From assembly GCF_000471905.2 (NCBI RefSeq), contig NW_006499436.1, forward strand, positions 3,751,578 to 3,815,577: a stretch of DNA of 64,000 nt. Direction: 5' to 3'. The notes beneath the pieces are model-generated. The model saw nothing but the letters and a program-made list of their open reading frames with translations, did no database searches and was not told where the DNA came from. Below, piece after piece: positions 34,401 to 46,400 of this stretch. Numbering within the stretch: the first letter of the stretch is position 1; each line of letters starts with the position of its first letter. The translations under genes were made by a program, and so were the position numbers. This DNA is from Amborella trichopoda. Lineage: Eukaryota; Streptophyta; Magnoliopsida; Amborellales; Amborellaceae.

Positions 34401-37400
34401 CATCCAAAATGGGCTGCAAGTTCTTCTAGCTTCTGCTCATGAATTGCAACCTCCAACTTTGTCTTCAACACATTAACATGTAAACCTAAAGGCATAGAAC
34501 ATCTCACAAACAACCAAAGATATTGCATAATTTTCATTTGCCCTATCATTGCTCAACAAAAGATGCCCTATCACTGTTCAACAAAAGATAAGCCTTGAAC
34601 CCAGACAAGAGACCTGTTTCATACACTTCCCTAATCATACAGCTGAAGACTTCACCCACTATAGCTAACAAGGCCAGAGACAAAGGATATCCTTGTTGAA
34701 GTTTCTTTGAACTTCAGAATAAACATTTCAAAACTCCGTTGACCAGGACAATAAATATCCAGACATCCAATGCCTCCACTTGAAGCCAAACCCCAAAAGT
34801 CTCATAATGTGGTGTAGGAATGCCTTGTCTACATGAACATAAGCTCTCTATAGGTCCAACTTGTGGGGAATTGTCCCCCTCTCATGTGTAGATTCGAGCA
34901 TATAAATCCATGTGCCTTGTGCACATTTGTGGGCCTATTGGCCACTTAGGCCCCACATGCGCCCATAGATCACATGTGCCGTCCTCATCTGAAATTTTCA
35001 TGAACAATTCTATTTTTCCATAATAATGATATAATAAAATTTTTAAAAATTCACAAAATACCAAAAATTATTTTAAATATTTTTATAGAAACAAATTAAT
35101 TTGCGAAATTCCTAAAATCTTATGGGCAGAAATTAGGTACCTTTAGATTTGATGGTGCATAATACCAAGGCCCTCCAATTTGGCTCATTTCAGCATCCCC
35201 AACCATTTTCTCAAACAACCCTAAAGATCCATGACCCACTATCTCATGCAGGGGGTCATACTTGGCCGATCAAAGTCTATCAATTGATGGCAAAATTATA
35301 GGATTTAAGTGGATTACAGGTGCACCCCCATAGACAAGTCACATATGCACTATTATGTGAGTTCACTAGTTCCTCTCTCAAGCACATATGCATGCTCCCT
35401 ATCCTACGCTTGCCATATTCCTGTTGTCATATGCACATGTTGTGCATTGGCTGGTATCGAGGATTAGGCCCTTGTCCTAGCCAAGCCCGCCCACACAAGG
35501 CCATATCAGCACATAACACAAACCATAATTACATCAAATCATCAATCACATAATGCCCCCGCTAAATCACGTCCATTGGGCTACTGCTGACCTCGACTGA
35601 GGGCTAACCTCTAATCCTCACGCCTAACATGGCTATTAGTTCAATCATCTGTCAATAAACTTTGATGGGCCAAGCATGAGTTCCCTGCTTGAGACAGTGG
35701 TCATCGGTCCGTTGGGTTTGTTTGAGAAAATGGTTGGGAATTCTGGGATGAGCCAAAGTAGAATACCTTAATATTATGCACTATCAAATCCAAAGGTACC
35801 TATTTTGCCTTCATAAGATTTTATTAATTGCCGAATTAATTTTTTTTGTTTTTTTTGTTTTTATAAGGAGGGAGAATACACAGAAGAGGGGGGGGGGAGG
35901 ATGGGACCGGGAGTACCCACGAGACGGGTCTCTCGGTCAAAAAATTTGATCCAGTGGCCTTATACAAAAATTGACCTTTGAACCTTCCTGATTACAGAAT
36001 ATGTACTTGTGTATAACAAAAAATGGGGCTTATAGGAGTGCCCGATTACAAGATGAGTAGGAGTGACTAATTACACTCCTAGGCGCCCTCTGTGGTCTAG
36101 AGCAAAAAAGGAGATGGACCAGGTGGGGTCTTCAGGACGGGCCCTTGCTCCGTCTTTTGCGAGAAGATCGGCGAACTCGTTCGGCTTCTGCCAAGTATGC
36201 TTCCAAGAGACGTTCATATCCTTGCATATGAAATCAATTTCATCAAAAATAGTGGAGAGGTACCAAGGAGGTGTTGTAGTGCCTGCAGCCCAGGAAATGA
36301 CATTTTTGGAGTCTCCTTCCACCACCAAGATTGGGCCCCATGAAGGGTTAAAATTTTGAGACCCATAAGAAGAGCCATGGCTTCTGCATACTGGGAGTAC
36401 TCCTGTCGCAAGTATTCTGAGTAGGTAAAAAGGATATTGTCTCCAGCTCTAGCCAGTCCCGGGTTACCCAACGAACAACCGTCGAAGTTGAGCTTTATGG
36501 CACCTTCTAGAGGAGGCTGCCAGTTGTGAGGTCTTTGGGTCTTATGTGGCTGGAGGTAAAGAATATTCTCCCATTGGCAGAGAAACGTATTTGCGGGGAT
36601 CCCCGCAAAAGCCCCGTGATTAGAGGCCCAAAAAGTTACTAGGGTTGTAACCTTATGGAAAAGCACTGGAACTTCATTTTTGTACCCTTGGAAGAGCCTC
36701 TCGTTCCTTTCTAACCAAATTACCTAGATAGTTGCAGCAATGGCAGATTTCCACAAAGTTCTACCGGCTTTCGGCCAGTGGCATACGTAGTATGAAGAGA
36801 TGAGAGCCTTGACCGAGGGTGGGGTGACCCATTGAAAGTGGAACAACTGAAGCACCTTGCTCCACAGGTCATAAGCAAGACTACAGTGAATGAAAAGGTG
36901 AGGGTTCGATTCCTCCTCACTCATGCACATGGCACACCTATTGGGGAGTGGAATGCCTCTTTTTTGGATCTGGTCAATTGTGGCAGCCCTTTGACAATAG
37001 GCAATCCAATTGAACACCTGAACTTTTGATGGAGCAATGGTGTGCCAGACCTTGGAGAGGATGGAGATAGGATTAAGAGGAAAGGTAGGAGGTTGGATGA
37101 GTTTTTTATAAAAAGAGGCCACTGAAAATGTACTGGATGGAGTGAGAGTCCATACCAGAGTGTCCTTCCCAACCGGAGCTAACAAAAAGGGGTGCAAAGC
37201 TGCCGAAAGAGAGATGAAGAGTCTAGTTTCCTCTTCAATGAGATTCCTTCTGAAAGAGGGGTTCCAAACTCTTCAGCCCCCTGAGAGGACCATTTCTTCA
37301 GCTATGGTGGAATCTTTGTTAGAGGTTAGATGAAAAAAAGATGGGAAGAGGTCCCTAAGAGGAGTGTGGCCTCTACAGAGGTCAGACCAAAATCGCACTT

Positions 37401-40400
37401 TTGTACCTTCGTTAGGATGGGGACGAACAGATTGCTTGAACAGAGAGAGAGAGGTGGCAAAGGACTTCCATGCTCCAAAGCCCTCCTAGAAATCCTGTCG
37501 GGCACCCACTTATGTTCCAGAATCTTGTATTTATTACGAATAACCTGGCCCTAGAGGGAATTAGTCTAGGTGGCCAATCTCCACCACCATTTTCCTAATA
37601 GAGCTTGGTTGTGTTTTCTTAAGTCTCTGATTCCTAAACCTCCTTGAGATTTAAGAAGTCGGACTCTATCCCATGAGATTAGGTGATTTCTGGTCTTTTC
37701 GGCCTATCCAGACCAGAGGAAGTTTCTCATGAGTTGGTTCAGCCGATTGGCCACCGATGCTGGCAATGGAAAATTGACATTAAGTAGACCGAGGCATTTG
37801 CCAATGTGGCTTTGATCAATGTAGAGCGGCCAGCCAAGGAGAGAAATCTCCTTTTCCAACCTGCCAAGGCCCTGTCCACTCGGTCTATGACTTAGGCCCA
37901 TTATCTCGTTTTAGGTTTCCCCAAGCCTAGTGGCATACGCAAGTAGATAGTGGGGAAATCCTCCACTTTGCATTCTTAGTTAGGAATAAGGTTCCTGATT
38001 TCGTCTGTTTTCATGCTTACCCCCATCATCTTTGATTTATCCATATTGACCTTGAAACCTGTGGCAATCTCGAAAGAGCCTTAGGTTTTGGGTTCTTCAG
38101 GGGATGCATCTAGGAAGACCAATGTGTCATTTGCGTATTGCAGATGTGACACTATTGGACCTTGTGGGCTGCATTGAAATGCAGTGAGAAGTCCTTCCTG
38201 GTACAAAAGAGAGATAGACCTGCTAAAAGCCTCTGCTACAATTGCAAAGAGAAAGAGGGACAGGGAATCTCCTTGACGAAGTCCCCTTGAGGAAGGGACA
38301 AACCCCTTTGGGCTTCCGTTGATGAGTATCGAGAAATGAGGATGGGAAATGCAGCCTTCATTCACTTTCTCCAACGGTCACCAAATCCCATTCTAGCCAA
38401 TGTCTCATCCTGCACTAACCAATCAACATGGTCATAGGCCCTTTCCCAATTGTTTTGAAGATGAGCCCTGGATTTTTGGATAAGTGTCTGGAGTGTAGGC
38501 ATTCATGTGCCACAACAGCCCCATCAAGGATTTGCCTATCTTTGATGAAGGCTGACTGAGACTGCGAGATAATCAGTGGGAGGACTTGTTTAAGCCTTGA
38601 TGCCAAGACCTTGGCCAGAATCTTGTAGGATGAGTTGAGCAGGCTAATCGGGCGAAAGTCCTTTAGTTCCTCCGCCCCTTCGACCTTTGGGACTAAAGCA
38701 ATAAAGGTGGTGTTGATTGCTTTGTGTAGGATACCCCTTCGGTAGAATTCTTCGAAGAAACTAATGAAGTTAGGTAGAAAAGTTCCCAAAAAGGATTTGA
38801 AAGGGGCCATAGGAAATCCATCTGACCCTGGAGCTTTATCTTTGGCTAATTGGTATATGGCACTGGAGATTTCCTCCACTGTAAAAGGTCATTCCAGCCA
38901 TAATGACCAACGGTCTGGAAGGGTTAAAAAGTCTAGGGTCGTCATCCTTGGTCTGTAGCCCCGAGGGCCAGTATAAAGTGACTTGAAGTAACCAAGGATG
39001 GCAGATTCGATCTCATCCGGCTGGATAAAATAGCGATTGTCCACCTTGATTGTGGATATAGAGTTTTCTCTTCTACGACAGTTCGCAATTCGGCGGAAGA
39101 AAGAAGTATTCTGGTCCCCTGCTTTTAACCATATGACTCTGGATCTTTGGAACCAATAGAGTTCTTCTTTCTTTAAGGTGGAAAGGTACTCCAGCTTAGT
39201 GTGTGTTTTAAGGTTAACTTCTGTGTCTGTGAGAGGTCTAGACTCTTCTAAACAGTCAAGGTCTTGGATGGATTTAAGCAGAGAGCATTTAGTTCGGGAG
39301 TAGTTTCCTTGTAAATACTTATTCCAGGTTTTGAGGAACTTTTTGAGGAGTTGGATTTTAGTTTTGCAGCCTAAAACCAGCTCTACCTGTAACTTGGGTA
39401 GAAAAAGAACTCCACTAGCTAGGAATCAAGGTTTGGAGAGAGTGTTCATCTAACCATGCCAGTTCAAATCTAAAAGGTTTTGGTCCTCTCCTGACAGGTT
39501 GAGTGTTCAAGAGAATGGTACAGTGGTCCGAGGTTGGTTTAGGCAAAGTTAAGGCATGGGAGCCCGGAAAAAGTTCCTCTCAGTCCAAGGAGAGGAGGAA
39601 GCGATCCAGCTTAGAGAGGGAAGGTTGAGAAGCATGGTTCGACCAAGTAAAACGATTACCTTGGAGAGGAATATCAAGAAGTTCTTGGCGAGAAATAAAA
39701 TCGAAAAAGTCCATCATTCCTTGGGATATAGTGGGGTTAAGATTTCTCTCATGGGACCCATCTAGTGATATTGAAATCACCACCCCAGCACCAAGCAGAG
39801 TGAGGTAAAGAAGCGAAAAAGTCTAATTCAGCACAGAAACGAGGCCTTAGGGAACCAGAGTTGGGTTCATAAATGGCAGAGAATTTGAGGGGGTAGCTGT
39901 CGGAGACCCGAGAGAGGAGGATAGTGACCGAAAATTCTCCTATGTGAGATGACTGGAGGCGGTGCTCAGATGGGTTCTAAATTACCCAAATTCTACCTGA
40001 TGCCCCTACTGCTGGCAGAGTAGCCCATTGGCAAGGCCTTCTGCCCCATACGCTGCGGATAAGCTGAACAGTGGGCTCCAACTGTTTGGTTTTGATGAGG
40101 GCTAAGATCGAGGGAAGGTGTTTAACTGTTAGGTCTCTGCGAACAGCCCTTTTGGACTTCGGCCCCAACCCTCTAATGTTCCACGAAAGAATCAGCATTG
40201 ATCAAGCACAGGCCAGATGCGGAGGCGATTCTGGGAGACCTCCTCAAAGAGGGAGAGAGCAAGGTGGTGGATGGTAGGTGTCGTCCTCCAGAATGTCTGT
40301 CATAACATACCGAGGAGAAAAGATTAAGCAGTTGCCTTTCCCCTTGACACTCACCTTGAGGCGGTTCTGTACGTCAGCAAGCAAAAACCGATGTGCTGGG

Positions 40401-43400
40401 CCTTCGGAACCGTCGTGTTCGAAGCCCATGACCCAAAAGATCTCCTTCATTCTTTCAATATCTTCGTTGTCCCCATTACCATCGGCCTCTTAGCGTTGGA
40501 GTCAGCCAAGGGGGGAGAGTTGAGTACAATTGGTGACCTTGACAAGTACCCTATCAGACGAAGGTCTGGGCGTGGTTGGGGAACTAGAAAGCTCCCAATT
40601 AGGCATCGAGAGAGGAGGGGAGTAAGAGGGATAAAGGTCCAAAGGCAAAATGGGAAGAGTATCAGAGACAGAAGAAGAGGGGCTCGGATCAGCAGGTGTC
40701 GAAGTGACCAGGAGAGAGACTATGGCAGCAGAGGTGAAAGAAGGGGGAGATGATGGAACAGATTGGGGGAGAGGCGAAGGCGCAAGGGATAGGGAACATT
40801 GGAAAGGGAGAGGTAAGAAGGTATCATCTACGAGCAAAGAGGAGGATGGAGGGAGATGCGAAGCGTTGAAAGAGCTGATGGGTCCAAAAAAGGAGGAGGA
40901 GCTGTAATAGGTCAAAAAATGGGGAGAATGGGGGGGGGGGGACAAAAAGAAACGGCCGAGGGGAAGAAACAGGGTAGGGTAAGCGAAGAATAGGGGGTGA
41001 GCAATGAAGAAACAAGGGCTGGGTCAAGGGTATAAGGATCGAGAGAATGCAAGCCAATCATACTGAAAGGGAGAAGAGAAAAATCGAGCTCCATAGGCAG
41101 TTAAGAGGTCTGTGGTGGAGGGGAGCTCCGCGCTTGGGGGGTTGGAGGGGAGCTCTGCACAGAGGAGGTGGCAAAAGACTGGAAAGAAAGAGAAAAAGAA
41201 GGTGGGGGGTACGGGGAAAAGGAAAGAGGGGGATGGGCATGCACCAGGTCACAGTCCTCAGAGAAAGGAATGGTAGCAGGAGCAAGCTGAGAGGGGGGCA
41301 CCAGAGGGGGAGAGGAAGAGAAGGTAACAAAAGAAGGGGGTGAGAGAAGGTGGGGATCTCGAGGTGGGGGGGAGACATCGACATAGATAAGAGGGGGGGA
41401 CAGGTGGCACATTCGCAAGTACTGATCTAGCAGCGGTAGGTGAGGAGGGCGGCTGAAGAGGTGCAGGTGGCGGTGAAAGGGAAATGATGAGAGGAGGTGA
41501 AGGAGACAGCGGCGGCAGGTGTGGAGAGGGAGACAAGACCAAAGGCGGCGTGTCAACAGGGTCAAGTAATGAGCGGGGGGAAGAAGGAGCGTCAGGGGCA
41601 GGTGTCTCCATCGCAGAGGTGGTACTAAGGATGAGAGCCAGACGGGGGTCCCCAGATATCTTGAAAGAGTCGAGCAGTGTAGAGGAAGACTGATCGGACA
41701 GCCCATAAGAGGAAGACAGATCACCAGCACAGCCCGACGGCCCAAGAGGGGGGGAGGGTTCACGATCCTCTAAGACCTCCTTACCGGGCCGGTGGGGAGA
41801 AAGGCGCGATGGGCCAAAGGGATCCAGACAAGTCCAACTACCTTGCCGCCTTCGGGGTTCGAGCCTGCTAGGGTAGGTTCCCGTACTGACGACGCAGTCG
41901 GCAGACGTACTTTACGGTGTCCAGAGGATGCTGAGGACGTGCTACATACTGATAACGAAGCCGACGCACGTACCTCCTTTCCAGAGGATGCCGAGAGAGC
42001 GCCACGTGGTCGCCATGTAGGATGCCGAGGAGGCTCAAGTGGGTTGGTCGATCACGACCCTTGAGCAGAGCTTGGCCATGGCGAGGCTGTTGACGGCGCC
42101 GCCAGTGGTGGCCAGATTTCTGTGAGACAGTGGTCCAAGGGGAGGAAGGGGGTCCCTTGGCCATAGAAGGAAATGAGTAGTTGAAAAAATTGGCCGAGGG
42201 TGGGTAAGCCGCTGACCAAGAGAGCGAAATCAGATAGTAGAGGTTGTCGATTTCAATCCAAAGACTGGGTGGGTTAGTGTCCAGTACCTCCAGAAGGAGT
42301 CGAATGGACCCCAAATGAAGCGTTTCAATAGATTTCCAATGAATGGAAATGAGACTGTCACACGCTTCTGCCACCCTCGTAAAAGTGGTCAGAGACCACG
42401 CATGAAGAGGCAAGTGGTCCAAAGTGAGCCAGATTCTTTGCTTCCTGAAATTTCCTTCCATGGGAGACTACTCCCAGAGACGGAGGGTGGCCCCTTTGAA
42501 AGTCGTCGTGGTGGGTTCCTGTAGAATCTGGCGAGCGTGTTCTTTTGAGGAGGAGAAGAAAAGATAGTCTCTACCAGAGAGACGTCTGCAAGTGAGATTT
42601 GGGTCCCCCCAGAGTTTTTGGGCCCATCTTTCAATACCTCTAACATCATCTCGTAAAGGTTGGAAGCTACCAACCAAAGAAGCAAGAAATTCGGATTTAA
42701 GCAGGGAGGACTCCTCAGATGGTACGGAGATAAGGAACGGGTAAAATGGAGAGTGGGTGGAAGGGGAAGGAGAGGTCCCTTCTAAACAAGTATGGGGGAC
42801 AGGGGGAGCAGGGGTAGATATAGAACAAGCAACCACCTGCGAGTAGGAAACGGGAATAGGAGAAGGAAGAGCTGGTGCGACCACCTTTGGAGTTGGAGAG
42901 AGAGGAACATGCTTATCCTTCGGAGTGAAGAACTTAGTAGCACCCAAGATAAAGGAAAGAATTGGAGGAAGTAGAGGATGGGGTTTGGGTAGCGGTGGGG
43001 AAGGGCACCGGTAGGGCCTAAGGTAAAGATTATAGATGTGGTTCCAGATGAGACTGGGCGGAGGACGACAACGCCTTCTCTGTATCCTATCTTTTTAATT
43101 GCCCAATTAACTTGTTTTGATAGATATTATTTAAAATTAATTTTGTGATTTTTTAATAAGTTATTTATGCCATATTTATAAAAAATAGAATTGGTCATAA
43201 AAGACATCAAATGGCTGTAGAATATGTGATCCATGCACACATCTAGTGCCTAAGTGGCTAATAGGTGCAAAAAGCACATGGAATTACATGTGTGAGTCAT
43301 ACACACTCACACATCCACATAGGAGAGAAGGGGATGCTCCCCCACACAGGTGGCATCATCTGCATGATATCACCACGTTACATGTATTGGAAATCACTAA

Positions 43401-46400
43401 CCTTCTTGAAAACACTTTGCACAAGCTTTATTGTATTTAATGGACGAAACTGTTATTTATCTTGCGTCGAGTTTCAAAGTCTCGCCACCAAGTACATTTG
43501 CGCTAATTGTTTCATACTCTCCATTAACTCTCATCAAAAGACTTCCGATGTTCCAGTTTCTCTCTCTATTCCTTTGCACAAGAAGAATATTGTATGGCTT
43601 GATGCTGGGTTAGTTCATCTTATAAGCCATGTATATGAGCATAATGGTCTCACAATGACACGTCAACTTGTTTAAATCATTGATTTGCTGCTCCAATTCT
43701 TTAGAGGTATTACAGTTCATAAAGGATTGACTCATATTAGGTTGTATAGAAAATAGTATTTGATTCATAATAGCCATATCTTCAGCCTCCTAGTTTGCAT
43801 ATTTAGAATCTTTTAGATCAGATTTTCCACACAGCCGTCAATGTATCCCAAGTTTTTCTTTCCACCCAAAAATAGTTTAACCGACCTTGCCCATTCTAAA
43901 AAGCTTGTTCCATCAAACCTGACTGTGGTGATTTGGGGCCCAGATGACTTCATATTTGATGCCTGTAGAGACATTCTCGATTGTAGTTCAGATCTAGTTT
44001 ACAACCTCGTATCTTAATCAACAATTGTGATCACGTTACACCTTTTTATCTCTTCAAATAAAAGGTTTTACAGATCTGATTACACCCTCAAATTTGATCA
44101 CTCTCTTTTTTTAGGAAAAAAAAAACAACACTAACAATACTTCTTTGATTGGGGTACAAAAACCCAAATCCATCTGACAACTAGGTTTTCGAATAAATAT
44201 TTGATCGGCATCCAGACTCAACGCAAAAAAAAACTCATCTCCATTGGCACAGATACTGCTGAAAAAAAGTTAGGTTTTTTGGGCATGATGATGTCATCAA
44301 CCCCGTGCTACAGTATCATCCTTACTGATCGTCGTGCTCTTATACCAAGACGAAATTAAAGTAGAGAAGAACCAGTTTGGTAGGATCTACAGAGAGAAAG
44401 AGGAAAGAAAATAAAGAAGATGAAGAAGGGGGAGAGGGAGAGACGTGTGAGAGACAAAGAGATAGAGAGGGAAAGTGAGGGGCTTAGGGGTCACATGTGA
44501 CCTCTACTCCTCTTATAACATTAAGTAATAATCTTAATTACAACTTATGGACAATATTGTCCCTATTTAGAGACATAAGACAAATAAGGACTAAACAAAA
44601 GATAAATGACAGTTTTGTCCATCAAATACAATAAAGGTTATTCCTTTTATTTTCGATAGCATCCTTTTATTTCCATCAATAACACATGAAGGAACACCAA
44701 ACTCTTCTTTTTGGCTGTTCATTGTGTTGAGATATCTTTGATACCCATGTTTTATGGGATGTGCATATGGGGTTGCTTCTTGAAGGGGTACTAGGTTTGA
44801 TATTTAGATCTAAACCCTAGGGCTTTTGGTCATATGAGAAATACAATTGGCATGTTAATTTCATGGATTCCCGATGTGCTAGTACAAGAAACTCCTAAGT
44901 TCTTAAGTTTAGACTTAGAGAAAGAACTGTATCTAACCTAAGGGGCACAACCCTCTCTACATTATTTCTCTTACATAATTTTGATCAAGACCATGGGCAC
45001 TTAAATCTTTAATGATTAACTTCAAGGGAAAAGGATGCTCACCCCCCTTTAGTAGACTTTCGTCCTACATACACCCTCAGGTCTATGGAAAACCCATGGA
45101 CCCCTCCAAACTTTTAATAATAGGACACCAAACTCCTCCCTCACATTTTCACTATCCAAATTACTGTTTTAACCGAATTCTTTATTTTATTTTCATCTTT
45201 AATACATAAAACCCCTCTCTCTTAACCCCTTCCCCCCCTCTCGATCTCTACCCACCCAACCAATCGCCTCTCTCTCTCATCTCAAACCTCCCATGACATC
45301 CCCTCTCTCTTTCCCATCATTTGCACATGCTTTCTCTACCTCTTACTCATTCTCTCTCTACCCCATTCTTCAAGCTCTCTCTCTCCTTCTTGAATCAATA
45401 GAGAGAGAGGGGTGATTGGTTTGGTAGATAGAGATGGAGAGAGGGGGAAGGGTTAGAGAGAGAGGGGTTCAACAGGTTATGGGTTTGTGGAGTTTTTCGA
45501 GATATGGGTTAAAGGTGGGAATAAAACAAAGAATATGGTTAAAACAATAATGTGGATAGTGAAAACATGAAGGAGGGGGTTTAATGTCCTATTGTTAAAA
45601 CTTCTAGGGTAACTATGGGTTTTCCACAAACCCAAGGGTCTATGCGGGATGAAAGTCCACTAAAAGGGGGTGAGCATCGTTTTCTTTAATTTCAATTTGA
45701 TCAAAATTTGGTTGGATTTAATTTCACTTGGTGGAAAATTTTGATTTTGAAAGTTGGAGGGAAATCTAGATTTCAATCAGCCAGGGGATAATGGTATTAA
45801 TTCCCAACCCTTGTTTGTGATAGATAACTAGGGATTGAATGGCTAGGATCATAGTTACAAGAATCTCTCCACCGACTTCGCGTTCCGGTTCCGAAACCCG
45901 ATTTCTCGTTTCCATTAAGGAATCTCCACGAAAACCATTTTTCGGAACCAAGGAAACTCGATTCCGTAATTTTGGAATCCCGATTCAATACATCTTTAGA
46001 AACCATTTTTCGGCACCAAAGAAACTCGATTCCTTAATTTCGGAATATCGATTCAACACATCTTTAGAAACCATTTATCATAAACAATGAAACTTGATTC
46101 TTTAATTTCGGAATCTCGATCCAACACATCTTTAATAACTTGAACCCATTAATTTTGGGTAGACGCTCCCAAATACATCGAATCTGGAATCCAACGAGGA
46201 TTAAATCTTGATTCCACATCAATTCGAGTAGAAATCTTCCTTCGAATGCTTCTAGTGGTAGCAGGTTTTCATTATTTTATTTGTGCCACCCTGGACAGCC
46301 TCTATTTTAAATTTAAAATATAACTGGTAAATACAACACATACAATTAAAAGTAAAACTATGGCGTAGACAATCCTATTTTGTGAAGTCAAAATCGCAAT

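Larger units (their letters stand above)
35840..43094 (-). mobile_element. Near full-length plant L1 LINE (7,255 bp) with target duplication
   Basis: It is flanked by TTAATTGCCGAATTAA (35,824-35,839) and TTAATTGCCCAATTAA (43,095-43,110), a 16-bp target duplication with one mismatch. The 3' end has an A-rich tail on the - strand (35,841-35,870). Order on the - strand: ORF1 (42.9-40.5 kb), endonuclease (40.2-39.6), reverse transcriptase (38.9-37.7), zf-RVT (37.2-36.7), RNase H (36.7-36.1) and 3' UTR. The length and the matching duplication suggest a complete, untruncated insertion, later decayed. It lies in KING1 intron 1 in the sense orientation. Confidence 0.93.
34862..43346. mobile_element. 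Inverted pair of LTR-like arms (foldback-like structure), interrupted by a LINE (fossil)
   Basis: The left arm at 34,862-~35,295 (+) starts TGTGGGGAATTGTCCCC. The right arm is its diverged reverse complement, in two pieces (~35,640-35,839 and 43,111-43,346), because a 7.25-kb L1 inserted in it. Shared blocks include GGTACCTTTRGATTTGATRG, CCAACCATTTTCTCAAACAA and AAAAAATAGAATTGKTCAT. Each arm is ~435 bp and the spacer between them (35,296-35,640) is ~345 bp. It could be two LTRs of one family in opposite orientation or a foldback-type DNA element. No target duplication was found. No coding part is seen. Confidence 0.65.

Noticed and set aside
40278-42064. Several + and - strand frames of 60-220 codons rich in proline, arginine or glycine
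   Set aside because: Shadows of the low-complexity proline-rich part of LINE ORF1.
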